Source of the DNA: Deroplatys truncata
Lineage: Eukaryota; Arthropoda; Insecta; Mantodea; Mantidae
DNA: 64,000 nt
Assembly (NCBI GenBank): GCA_030765065.1
Contig: CM060988.1
Coordinates: forward strand, 196,972,565 to 197,036,564
Direction of reading: 5' to 3'
The notes under the pieces: generated by a model
Seen by the model: only the letters and a program-made list of their open reading frames with translations
Databases searched by the model: none
What the model was told of the DNA's origin: nothing
Made by a program: the position numbers and the translations under genes
Shown here: positions 54,815-64,000 of the stretch, piece after piece
How the letters are laid out: every line of letters starts with the position of its first letter
How positions within the stretch are numbered: position 1 is the stretch's first letter

Positions 54815-55525
54815 ATCTGATGTGTTGCACTCACATGACTTTCTCTACTCTTGTACAAACTATTTTTACAAACGCTTGTTCTCCATCTACTTCATGCTAA
54901 TTGGGATAAACATTTGCAGAAAATCTTATTGCTAGTTTTCTTGTAGGAGCAAGGGGAATATGGTACGCTTTAAGCGATAGTCAAATACTTTAAGAGCTGG
55001 TTGTTATGTGGAGTATTCCATTCTCTTTGTATGTCCAGGACATAAAAAAATGAATAACGAATTCTCATTTGAGAAAAAGTATAAGTATTGGAAAATTCAA
55101 ACAAATAACAAGGAATATCTCGGAAATGGGCCACTCAACAAAAAATATGTATATGACATAAATTGTCTGTTTTAATGGAATCTACATTTTTTGTGCAGCA
55201 CAATTTTGTCTATCTCTTGCGGTTTACCAGTTATACAAAGTCATTCAGAAAGGGACATTGGCAGAAAATTTCAGATATATATTTCATTCATATGATATTT
55301 TAATCAAAATCGTTACAGCCATTTTTGAAAAAATCAACATTTATGAAAAATGTTTCATGTAGAGGGTAGTCTGGGGTAGGGGAATTTTCTTGAAAATTTT
55401 TGTGTCGTATCCTTGGAAGATACTAAACTCAAATACCAAGTTTGGTACTTATCCGACTTTTCGTTTTAGAGCTATGCTGTTCACAGACTGATAGACAGAC
55501 AGACAGACACACACACACATGGACA
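54815..55525 (-). repeat. Rep-A copy, reverse, hairpin end missing
   Basis: It opens TCTGATGTGTTGCACTCACA then TGACTTTCTCTACTCTTG. It runs to a short GACA/CA run at 55,492-55,520 and stops at CATGGACATGTTC. Confidence 0.8.
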
Positions 55526-55787
55526 TGTTCACATAGGTCTTTATGTCCAAAAAGTTAAGATTTTTCCCTCCATTAATTTGGCTGCTAGAATGTTTTAAAG
55601 TGCAGAATGGGAGTGTAATATACACTAGCCAGCAGATTCTGCAGCTCTGCTCTCATTGTGTGTATCATTCTCCTCCCCACTGTTTTAATGTTTATTCCTT
55701 TTCCCCTGTCTCTTCCTCTCTCTATCTTCTCCACACTATCCCTTACTCTTTCTCTCTCTGTATGTAACTTACATATCATGTGGAAGG

Positions 55788-56200
55788 TAAAGGTAAAGAA
55801 ACGGACGAACCGCAAGCAGGCCGCAACGGCCCTTTTGCCCTGACAGGGAGGAATGAGGGGAGAGAACCGAAGGGCGACCAGATCCGGGTGGCGATGACGC
55901 AAGCATGGACGGGATTCCTAAGGTTTGCAGATCGAACGCATCCACCGCCCCCGGGCTCACCCACAAACTCCTGGTGGACCCCCACAGCCACTACCGTCGC
56001 CTGGTCCTATAACCCTGAAACAGATGACAAGGATGGGTACACGAAATGAGAGGTAGGAGAGTCGTGGCGGAAGATGAATCACGCCAGCATTCGCCTCCCG
56101 ACCCGAGAAAACCACGAAAACCCCTTGGGTCAGAGTGGGCAGTCGCGGGGATCGAACCCGGGATCTGCCAAATACAAGTCTCGGCGCCACCTCGCTGGGC
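55788..56200 (-). mobile_element. SINE-4 copy
   Basis: Flanked by CATATCATGTGGAAG (55,773-55,787) and CATATCATGAGGAAG (56,201-56,215), 15 bp with one mismatch. The minus-strand head CAGCGAGGTGGCGCCGAGAC leads to B box CCCGGGTTCGATCCCCGCG. The body includes GGAATCCCGTCCATGCTTGC. Confidence 0.9.
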
Positions 56201-56521
56201 CATATCATGAGGAAGTATTGTATTCCGCCCAAAAATTTGATGTCGAGATTTTAGCGGAAATACTCGTTCTGAGCTTCTTGAATCCAAAATAGACCTTATT
56301 AGTACAACGTCTACATATATTTCTGTGAACAGCATAACTCAAAACGAAAAATACCAAACTTGGTATTTAAGTTCAGCATCTTCCAAGGATGCGACATGAA
56401 GAATTAAAAAATAAAACATCCCCTGCACCAAACTATCCTTTACATGGCAAAATTTTCCTTAGTTTTTATTTTCTCAAAACTGCTGTAACGATTTTGATTA
56501 AAATATCATGTTGTTAATATA

Positions 56522-56692
56522 TTTATCTACTTTAGTTACGTAATATGGATTTTACGATACTAAAAAAAGTTGTAAGCCTATTCACTACCTAACTAGCTTC
56601 GTAATGGTATCTCATTATGCAATTAGTTTCGTAATGTAACTCTTATCACGAAACTGGTTGCGTATTGTGAACCATAAATAATAATAATAATG

Positions 56693-56733
<41 letters not shown>

Positions 56734-57109
56734 GTCGGGATTTATTAGGAATTAAACTATGTATAACAGAATTAGCTGGTTTGTAATATCTTCGTCAGAA
56801 CTCATTTTTCAAAGTTTATTTAATTTACCTAGTACTCATGTTCTTATGTTTTTAAACAAAAACCTAACAAACAAATGGTCTATCAAACCATACATGGCTC
56901 ACGTATCAACTATGTATTAATGTAGTGAATGTTTCAGTGATTCCTAATACTACATTTGAAATCAAAATGTAATTTACCAAAGTAAATAAAAACAATCGAT
57001 ATTACGTAACTAAAGTTTGTACAATACGAGTATCGTAACTATATATAACTCGACCTGCGGCCTCGTTCGTCAATCTTCCAACCTCATATTGTAATATGAT
57101 ACGTTACGA
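56522..57109. mobile_element. unclassified insertion in Rep-A
   Basis: About 590 bp break a Rep-A copy. An inverted pair, ACTTTAGTTACGTAATAT (56,530-56,547) and ATATTACGTAACTAAAGT (about 56,999-57,016), lies near its ends. A direct near-repeat, TAATATGG...TACGATACT and TAATATGATACGTTACGATA, lies at the outer edges. No coding frame. Confidence 0.5.
56677..56731. repeat. AAT microsatellite
   Basis: About 17 AAT units with one GAT interruption, inside the unclassified insertion. Confidence 0.95.
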
Positions 57110-57570
57110 TACTATTGCATTGCTAATAAAATGTATATATTGAATTTTCTGGGAATAGCACGTGAAATCCTATTCATTGTGTATGAATTTTGTACAATTG
57201 TGTATAACTTGTACATATAGGAGATGCTTTCCTGAGAAAAATTAAGAGCTAATTAAAACACAAGTTTGTAAATATTTCACATTATATATTTGAAATGTAA
57301 TACCGTCGATGCTTGAAAGTTCCCGATTCGATTCGTTTTGCTTTTCCTTCGCAAGAGATCATTATTATGACGTCAGAATGTGTTCCTAGTGCTTCCGATA
57401 AAATTTTGAATATGTTGTATGAGTAACCAAATACTCATTGCTTAATTTAAAATCATTTCTAGACAAAAATGCATCGCGAATGGCGTAATATGAATATAAG
57501 AATCACTTTTTAATTAATTACGAATATGTAATGAGTAGAGAAACTTATGTGAATGTACCACATCAGCTCT

Positions 57571-58072
57571 TACAGATAAATATGCTCTGAGGCTCAGCGA
57601 CCAGTCATAAGATTGGCAGCACTTTTGCTTTAATGGATATTCACATCTCAGCGAAAAGTGTGGATTTTGTTTCACGTATAGCCACACAGAAGTTATATGC
57701 ACCAGTTGGAACTGTGATCCCACTTGATGGGATTTTCTCCATCATGAACATTAGCACGGTTTCGGACTGATGCCAAAAGAGAATTTTAACGGCAACTTGG
57801 CAAAGCTTCTTTGCAGAAAGTTTACGAGCCGAGCGTTCAGAGAACGTCTGTCTGGCTGTTCCGTACACGCTTCTCGCCTTCCAGTGAAATGATGCAATTT
57901 CTGGGAACACCACACGTTTATAGTACTTCATGCTACTATGCTACATGAAGCGAAAATTGCGAAATTAGATGTTATTTATCCTATGCCGCAAAACTTTAAT
58001 GTTCATTGGGCCGTAATATAAACTTATTCCAGTGGTGAATGCTAGTTTTAGGACTTAGGCACCTCTGCTACG
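57571..58072. other. no feature seen
   Basis: A 96-codon minus frame (57,641-57,931) with no recognisable domain; no repeat match. Confidence 0.3.
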
Positions 58073-58073
58073 A

Positions 58074-58074
58074 A

Positions 58075-58105
<31 letters not shown>

Positions 58106-58106
58106 T
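58074..58106. repeat. AAT microsatellite
   Basis: About eleven AAT units. Confidence 0.95.
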
Positions 58107-58204
58107 GTATTGAAGTATTTTGGCGAACGTTTTTCGTACAACTCTGGTTTTTCTTTTACGAATTGCCTACCTCTCTGTAAATAACGTGAGTCAGGCACTG
58201 TTCT

Positions 58205-58350
58205 TGCATTCGAGGGAAGATTTTCAATAAAATCCTCTCAACCCAAACTACCCTTAATATGGTAAAAGGTTCGTAATTTTTCATTTTATAAAAATGGCTC
58301 TAGTCGTTTTTATTACAACACCATGCGTTTAAGATATTTTCATGACCAGA
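58205..58350 (+). repeat. Rep-A fragment
   Basis: AAGATTTTCAATAAAATCCT to AAGATATTTTCATGACC, then broken by the MITE that follows. Confidence 0.65.
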
Positions 58351-58353
58351 CTT

Positions 58354-58580
58354 AGGAATTGCTAAGCATTAAAGCCAGGACGAAAGGAAATATGGAAACG
58401 AAATGTTACTAGATTTTGGGACGCCGCCGATAAAAAATCATCCCCATCCCTCGCACAGTTTTTTGGCGTTTGCATACAACACTCAGAAGACCATGATTTC
58501 CTGTCCTTAGTTATTTATAGTTTTTGTATTGATACATGTTTTGTGTGTAGTTAACTTGAAGCAACTGCTTAAGAATTCCT
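58354..58580. mobile_element. short-TIR MITE, copy 2
   Basis: Ends are AGGAATTGCTAAGCATT and, reverse-complemented, AGGAATTCTTAAGCAGTT. It shares AAAGCCAGGACGAAAGGAAA with 6,189-6,424. No clear target duplication. Confidence 0.65.
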
Positions 58581-58596
58581 AATACTCCTCCACGAT

Positions 58597-59215
58597 ATGA
58601 ATGCGCTTATAAAGGGGAAAGACACATGGACATATAAAATCCAAAATATCCTACAGGACGTTGGTTTAGGAGCAATGTGGTTTTATAGGGAAAGAATGGA
58701 AAAGGTATTTTGGAAAGAGGTAAAAACCAGAATAGAGATTATTGGAAAACAGGAATTATGGGCTAATCTTATTAGCAAAAGGTCTTTGAAACTATACAGA
58801 TAATTGAAAAATGATCGGGGAAGAGAAAAAATGTATTGAAATTTGTGATAAAGGTAAGGTTTGGCATGGTTTATAACTGGGGTAACATACTTAAGTGGGA
58901 TAACGAATGGAGTGAGTGTTCAATGTGTAAAGAAGCAGATAACATATGGCACTTTATTCTGGAATGTAAACAAACTAAAATATGTGGAATGAGATCCCTT
59001 TACTAAAGTGGAAAAACATACCAAATGAAATAAGAGACAGAAGAATTTTAAATCTAAGTTTAGAGAAAAAAGTAAAAAAACTGGAAAAGTGCACAGGTAA
59101 GATGAGACAAAAATGACTATGGAAGGTAGGTAACATTAATGAAAAAGAGAATGGAAATAATTTTGATGACGTATACAAGGAAATTTCAACTTTTTGGATG
59201 ACTAACCCAATATAA
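58597..59215 (+). pseudogene. LINE ORF2 C-terminal relic
   Basis: A 68-codon frame starts MNALIKGKDTWTYKIQNILQ. After frameshifts it continues NWGNILKWDNEWSECSMCKE and ADNIWHFILECKQTK, giving the Cys-x2-Cys ... His-x4-Cys knuckle typical of the end of non-LTR retrotransposon ORF2. Composition is Lys-rich and differs from the RNase H relics at 16.5 and 19.8 kb, so a different LINE lineage is likely. Many later stops (59,000-59,210) show decay. Confidence 0.6.
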
Positions 59216-59284
59216 TTATATAGATAACCTGGGGGAATGGAGGCAACACAACTCCATAAATCGGGGAATTCTATATTACAAATA

Positions 59285-60582
59285 CACTGCCGCTTGTGAA
59301 AATTGCAACACCAAGAATGAAACGCATGAATTTCATACCACAGGTTAGGTACATGACAAGAAACAAATCATAAACTATACGTGACCTTTGAGCCCTAATA
59401 TTCAGTATTTGGTGTGGCCTGCATGCGCTGCAATTAGAGCTGCTATACGTCGTGGCATTGAATCAAAAAGGTTCTGAATAAGTTCCTGAGGGATTTCAAT
59501 CCACGCAGTTTGTATTCGAGCCCACAAATCCGTTACACAGGAGGACCGAGACGCACCAGGTGCCGACCAACCATATCCCAGACATGTTCGATGGGCGACA
59601 TGTCAGGCGAACGTGCAGACCAGGGAAGCAATGCTACCCATCGCTCTTCGAAGAAGGCTTATACATTCCTCACAATATGTGGCAAGGCATTGTCCTGTTG
59701 AAATGTGACCTGCGGAGATGCCTGAAGCGGGGGGAGTAACGTTAGGTACCGGTGGCTGTTCAAAGTGCCTTCAATTCGTAGGAGGCGAGATCGTTGTTGT
59801 AACCAATGGCGCCCCAAACCATCACACCTGGTGTTTATCCGCTATGCCGCCCAACAATGCAGCCCTCCAGGTTGCGCTCACCACGGTACCGCCGGACACG
59901 TATGCGGCCATCACTGTAGCACACGTTGAAGCGGGACTCGTCCGAAAAGACATTTTGCCACTCAGCACCCCAGTGACGGTGTTCACGTACCCATTGCAGT
60001 CGGAGGAGCTTGTGGTTTCTGGACAATGGAAGCCGACGTAATGGCATGCATGCAACCAGTCCAACCTGCAGCAGACGGCGACGAATCGTTGATGCAGACA
60101 AGTTCACACCTGTTGCAGTGCTCCAGCGTCGAGCCAACACTGTGGATAAAGCTGTACGGTCCGTTATGGCCATGCGGACAAGATGATCATCCCGTGCTGT
60201 GGTCCAGTACCCGCTCTTCGCTGTACGACCTTCATCTATCCAATGCTTCCACACACGCATCACTGCCGTAGCAGCATGCCCTGTACGAGCCGAAATGTCA
60301 CAATCATTCTGCCCCGTTCGAACTCACTCACATGTCGATATGGCTCCCTTTGACGTCGACGAGGCATACCGGTACTAACTTTATTGTTTCTACCTTGTTT
60401 GACAGCTCTGCACTGACTACACTGGGCGGACAAACACGAGAGGGCTCTGCTCCGCCTACATGTACCCCCATCTCTCTACAAACCTAATCACTTATTGCTT
60501 GCACACTCTTCTACACTTCTACCAAGTTTGGAGTTATTCGGGAAATTCTTTCTTGGTGTTGCAATTTTCATAAACGGCAGTG
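59285..60582 (-). mobile_element. Tc1-like transposon, copy 2
   Basis: TA flanks (59,283-59,284; 60,583-60,584). Ends are CACTGCCGCTTGTGAAAATT and AATTTTCATAAACGGCAGTG. It has the same family and orientation as 31,382-32,733 and is better preserved: 142 codons stay open at 59,835-60,263. Confidence 0.92.
59402..60367 (-). pseudogene. Tc1-like transposase, decayed
   Basis: The start at 60,367 gives MPRRRQREPYRHVSEFERGR. After a deletion come MRVWKHWIDEGRT and ARDDHLVRMAITDRTALSTV of the DNA-binding region. FSDESRFNVCYSDGRIRVRR carries the first catalytic Asp. The C-terminus ends TKY at 59,402 as in copy 1. Frameshifts interrupt the second and third catalytic segments. The protein would have bound the inverted ends and moved the element into TA sites. 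Confidence 0.88.
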
Positions 60583-60584
60583 TA

Positions 60585-60910
60585 TAATTCTAATCGTAGT
60601 AATAAGTTTACAGTAAACTTATTGTACTATTGAAAAACAATTTATGTAGAGAGCCTGGAAATTCATTCATTCATTCATGAATGCGCTTGGAGGAAAGCAG
60701 TACTTTTTTTTACAATCAAGTCTATGGATCAGAGGGGCAAGGCGATAGGGAAATGTACAGTCGCACAATGAAAACGGTACTGTATGTGCGGGCCTCAGCA
60801 TGGTTAGTAAATGCAACTAGCGGATGTTTTCTTTAGCTGACTCTGCTGCCCACTTGTTTTGTAGCCGTTTAGTTCCTTTTCCCACCACATGCACTCATAT
60901 CGTGGCTGAC
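60585..60910. other. no feature seen
   Basis: Short ATTC run near 60,661; otherwise nothing recognised. Confidence 0.4.
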
Positions 60911-61319
60911 TAAACCCTGCTTCTTATAACCTTGCCCCGCAGACAAGAGCGTTGCGTTTCGTTCCCCTTTCCTCTGATTGGCTAATGCACAGCTTCGAAT
61001 GGCTACAAACAAGCCGTGTGCAGTGCCAGGATAGGCGATAAAAGCAATATAAACATGTCATGATAGATGCCTGTGCTTTCGTCATTCTGAGAGGCAGGTT
61101 TAAACCGAAGTATCCTCCTATCTATTTGTTGATAAGAATCTGCGTGCATTCCAGACGCATTAACGCTGTTACATAATAGATTTCGCTCATACGGTTATGA
61201 AAACGTACATTTGACAATTATCTTCGGATATATTAAGGGAAATGATAATGTTGAATAAGGAACAAGCTCTTCCACGACAGGGGCGCCTAGTGCATGTGAC
61301 AATTAAAAGTTATGTAGAA
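60911..61319 (+). repeat. Rep-R2 copy 2 (possible solo LTR)
   Basis: It is homologous to 1,440-1,868, with near-identity over CATGTCATGATAGATGCCTG and GCAGGTTTAAACCGAAGTAT. The TATA-like GATAAAAGCAATATAAAC is retained. It contains a short insertion, TCTGCGTGCATTCCAGACG, relative to copy 1. Confidence 0.65.
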
Positions 61320-61369
61320 CAGACCTTAGTATGCCTGTTCATGAACTAATCAAGCGTGAATATTTCCTG

Positions 61370-61560
61370 TGATTAACCTATGAAGTCCTCTTCATTCCGA
61401 ATTAATTTTATAAAATGTTGTATAAGTGGTGAACCATGAGTGTAGATAGCCCTTGCTAAGCATAAAATGTAGAATTCACTGAAATATACAATTTATGTAT
61501 TTTGTTGCAGCATTATGCGTTTTCGAAATATTCGTTAAAGTTTTCCCAGGTAGAACTGTC
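61370..61560 (+). repeat. Rep-A fragment
   Basis: AACCTATGAAGTCCTCTTCA to CGTTTTCGAAATATTCGTTA. It overlaps the C-terminal part of the 158-codon minus frame (61,476-61,952), which argues that frame is not a gene. Confidence 0.6.
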
Positions 61561-62041
61561 ATGCGGAATTTATAAAGCATCGTATACAATTTTTTTCTCG
61601 GAATGGGTTCATTAGTACTGACCTCCTTGTGTTTGTTTCCTCCTGTGGATGCAACCAAATTCCTGCTGCATAATTCGAAACTATTTCTAACCAATAATGT
61701 ATAGTGAGTAACGTAGCCCGAATAGAAAAACAGTTTTACTTTCGCTAGCATCTGCTTAAAAACGTTATCTGAAGAATCCATCTTTCTCCTGTTGGTGCAA
61801 ACATTATTATTATCATTACACCTGCTTTGTGCCACATCATAGAATTGACCTTTGAGATCAAGAGTAATCAGTGAATCCTTGCAGCTGACCAACGTTTCTT
61901 CTGCCTCTGACTTATAGTTTAAAAGTACAGGAGATATTCTGTTAGGGGACATTAAGTGTTCATACCAGTGTGTTAGTGAAAGCTGTATATTTTCAAATTA
62001 AATAAATGCATGTACCTTCTTATGAAATCGCTAATAAATAT
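61561..62041. other. unassigned sequence
   Basis: It holds most of a 158-codon minus-strand frame (starting MSPNRISPVLLNYKSEAEET) with no domain I recognise. The frame is long for this AT content but ends inside Rep-A. Confidence 0.3.
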
Positions 62042-62390
62042 AATATAATAGCACCGCTCGCCTCTCACCAAGGTGACCCCGATTCAATCCCAGGGAACCG
62101 CAAGTGGGATTTAACGTGAATAAAACGGCGTCTGGGCGGGGTTTCTCCGGTTTCCCCCGCCATTCATTCCACCAATTACTCCATCATCACCTTTCCTTTC
62201 ATTTATTTCACCGCAATTTCATATCACCTCCTTCCTCGCTCTCATATCAAGCTTAGCTGTTCTCTCTCATCCATAGTCTGTGCTCCCTGACAGGCATCTG
62301 ATCTCATACGCCCGCTTGTAAGTCCTGGGGGTGTAAGCCTTAACAATGGGGAAGGTAAACAGAGATAGAAGATGAGGAATATAATAGTTA
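62042..62390 (+). mobile_element. SINE-like element with tRNA-related head
   Basis: CGCTCGCCTCTCACCAAGGT and GACCCCGATTCAATCCCAG (B-box-like) are followed by TGGGATTTAACGTGAATAAA and a C/T-rich body ending near AATGGGGAAGGTAAACAG. No second copy in the window; boundaries approximate. Confidence 0.5.
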
Positions 62391-62774
62391 CTGAACATGA
62401 GCATTTCATTTCCTGTTTCTATACTCCGTGCTTTAATGTAGAAACCGTTATTACTTTATAAAACTTCAGCTGTGTGTTTTTTAAACTTTTATTCCTTATC
62501 TTTCCAAGCATTCTATAAAAGTTGCTAAGTTCATTGTTTACTTCTTCTTCTGGCAATAGATGGCAAACTTAATTATTCACTTGATTTATTAATTTGTCTT
62601 TTAGGACAATTTTACACCTTATATGATTTGTTCCTCTATACACCATCACCGTGTGTTTGTTTACGAAATTTTCATTTTATAATTACATGCAAGTTCATTC
62701 AGTTTATACATGGTTATTTTTAAGACGTGCTCTGATGCAGAATAAAAGTTATTTGATCATCTACTAACAAAGCG
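62391..62774. other. no feature seen
   Basis: AT-rich, no recognised feature. Confidence 0.4.
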
Positions 62775-62858
62775 ATGTTCAGAATCGTGTTAATTATTTT
62801 AGAATTATTCCTTGATGCCCTTTGCCTTGGTCTGAAAATAACGTATTTAGTAGTAGTA

Positions 62859-62893
<35 letters not shown>

Positions 62894-62958
62894 ATTATAA
62901 TAGTGTGAATTATTCCTTAATGCACTTTGCCATTGTCTGAAAATAACGTATTTAGTAA

Positions 62959-63018
<60 letters not shown>

Positions 63019-63200
63019 TAATAAGATAAGAATCGTGGCAATTATTTTAGAATTATTCCTTGATGCCCTTTGCTATTGTCTGAAAATAACGTATTTAGTC
63101 ATAATAATAATATCAGAATTGTGTCAATTATTTTAGAATTATTCCTTGATGCCCTTAGTTTTGTTATTTGGTAGCAATAGTAGTAGTAGTAGTAGTAGTA

Positions 63201-63291
<91 letters not shown>

Positions 63292-63292
63292 C
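62775..63292. repeat. compound tandem repeat: ~60-bp unit plus AAT tract, four units
   Basis: AATTATTTTAGAATTATTCC, TTGATGCCCTTTGCC and TCTGAAAATAACGTATTTAG recur about four times (near 62,790, 62,905, 63,038 and 63,124). Most units are followed by an AAT or TAG tract of different length; the longest spans 63,177-63,290. The polyAsn, polyTyr, polyIle and polySer frames here are the microsatellite read in different phases. Confidence 0.9.
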
Positions 63293-63754
63293 CATCTTTT
63301 TCCAGCCACATTCACATATCTGGCTCATCGAACGCTTTACGTCGTACTGCCAAGCGTATTAAAGCTGCAACGCATCAGTTCGCGTATTTATGTCAAATGA
63401 CAAGCCCTAGACTATGTTCTAGGTGAGTGGACTGCCACTGAGGTTCCGCGCATCATTAGAAAGGAAGCAGGAGAGGCCACGTGACTATCACAGCCAATTT
63501 ACCGTCACCCCACTCAATTATATCACGGTGAGGGGTCCGCATCAAGCACATCCGTCTATTCGAGCTTACAAGAAACAAGTATCATACAGAACAGACCTGA
63601 GTCAGTACTTGTCAAACAAATGTCTCACTCACACTTCTTCTTTGAGCGTCAGTATACTGTACCGGGCGATTCAACTCATCCTGCGGATTTAGAGGCTGTA
63701 CTGCAAACACTTCCTCGCTGCGTTTGCTTTAGTTTCACTTAGTGTTGCCATCAA
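63293..63754. other. no feature seen
   Basis: An 89-codon frame at 63,423-63,692 lacks any recognisable motif. Confidence 0.35.
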
Positions 63755-63830
63755 GGATGTGTTGGATTGGTGTGGTGGTCATTGCGCTAGTTTTTTCCTA
63801 CAGATGCCGGGTTCAAATCCCAACATTTGG
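63755..63830 (+). repeat. tRNA-like sequence, probably SINE head
   Basis: GGATTGGTGTGGTGGTCATT then GATGCCGGGTTCAAATCCCA gives A-box- and B-box-like segments about 40 bp apart. No acceptor stem pairing is evident and the 3' side runs into AT-rich DNA. The last ~170 bp of the window show nothing else. Confidence 0.45.
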
Positions 63831-64000
63831 AATATTAAGTTAATCAAACGCAAGGCATATCTTTGCTAGCAAAAATTATACCTTTCTATAAAGCCTTTAA
63901 TGTAGGCTATGTGCAGTTTAAATTGAATACAAGTATGTATAAATAACTTTGAACGTGTGTTTCAGTTGTTAAAAGCAATTTCTTTATATGACTAATACAA

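Larger units (their letters stand above)
56212..57570 (+). repeat. Rep-A copy split by other sequence
   Basis: It starts GGAAGTATTGTATTCCGCCC, breaks at 56,521, resumes near 57,110 with GCTAATAAAATGTATATATT, and ends GAGTAGAGAAACTTATGTGA then ATGTACCACATCAG at 57,570. 57,300-57,510 does not match other copies and is probably another insertion. Confidence 0.7.

Noticed and set aside
61476..61952. 158-codon minus-strand ORF
   Set aside because: No domain, and its C-terminal part lies in a Rep-A fragment; kept only as unassigned.
62927..63400. ORFs with polyAsn, polyTyr, polySer and polyIle runs
   Set aside because: AAT/TAG microsatellite read in different frames.

Overview
This window looks like intergenic DNA from a large, repeat-rich arthropod genome, most likely an insect. 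The evidence is AT-rich DNA, several mariner/Tc1-type DNA transposons, tRNA-derived SINEs, LINE relics, solo LTRs, foldback elements, a minisatellite and long AAT microsatellites. There are no operons or ribosome-binding sites, and I found no intact host gene. The species or order cannot be fixed from sequence alone. Almost every open frame is short and is either transposon debris or an accident of repeats.

Family names used here are my own. Rep-A is a ~0.95 kb interspersed repeat with about 27 full or partial copies in both orientations, covering roughly a quarter of the window. SINE-1 and SINE-4 share a tRNA-like head but have different bodies. SINE-2 and SINE-3 are separate tRNA-headed families. 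FB-tRNA is a foldback element whose two arms each carry an outward-facing tRNA-like sequence. Rep-R2 (~420 bp) and Rep-R3 (~0.8-1 kb) are other interspersed repeats.

Layout. 1-9,600: Rep-A copies, a SINE-1 broken by Rep-R2, a solo LTR, palindromes, a MITE and a ~570 bp foldback. 9,600-14,730: Rep-A copies, including a head-to-tail partial array and one copy hit by three SINE-2 insertions and one FB-tRNA. 15,900-21,900: SINE-4 copies, an FB-tRNA carrying a LINE RNase H fragment, a LINE relic with a 160-bp tandem duplication, and a DDE transposon with inverted ends. 21,900-30,700: Rep-A copies in alternating orientation and a second DDE element of the same inverted-end design. 31,380-32,733: a Tc1-like element. 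33,430-34,140: an inverted duplication carrying a small signal-peptide-like ORF. 34,800-39,300: a SINE-1 with a 113-bp tandem tail, Rep-R3 with a SINE-3 insertion, and an ~18-copy 76-bp minisatellite. 39,800-41,560: a mariner inserted in FB-tRNA. 43,000-58,600: Rep-R3, Rep-A, a second mariner, a solo LTR and MITEs. 58,600-64,000: a LINE C-terminal relic, a second Tc1-like copy, Rep-R2 and a compound AAT repeat.

Many nestings can be dated relative to each other from target-site duplications. SINE-3 and Rep-A lie inside Rep-R3. SINE-2, FB-tRNA, a solo LTR and a DDE element lie inside Rep-A. Mariner lies inside FB-tRNA, and Rep-R2 lies inside SINE-1. The most unusual signals are the two DDE elements whose inverted arms contain the end of their own transposase gene, the tRNA-headed foldbacks, the abundant uncharacterised Rep-A family, and the inverted duplication with a secreted-peptide-like reading frame.
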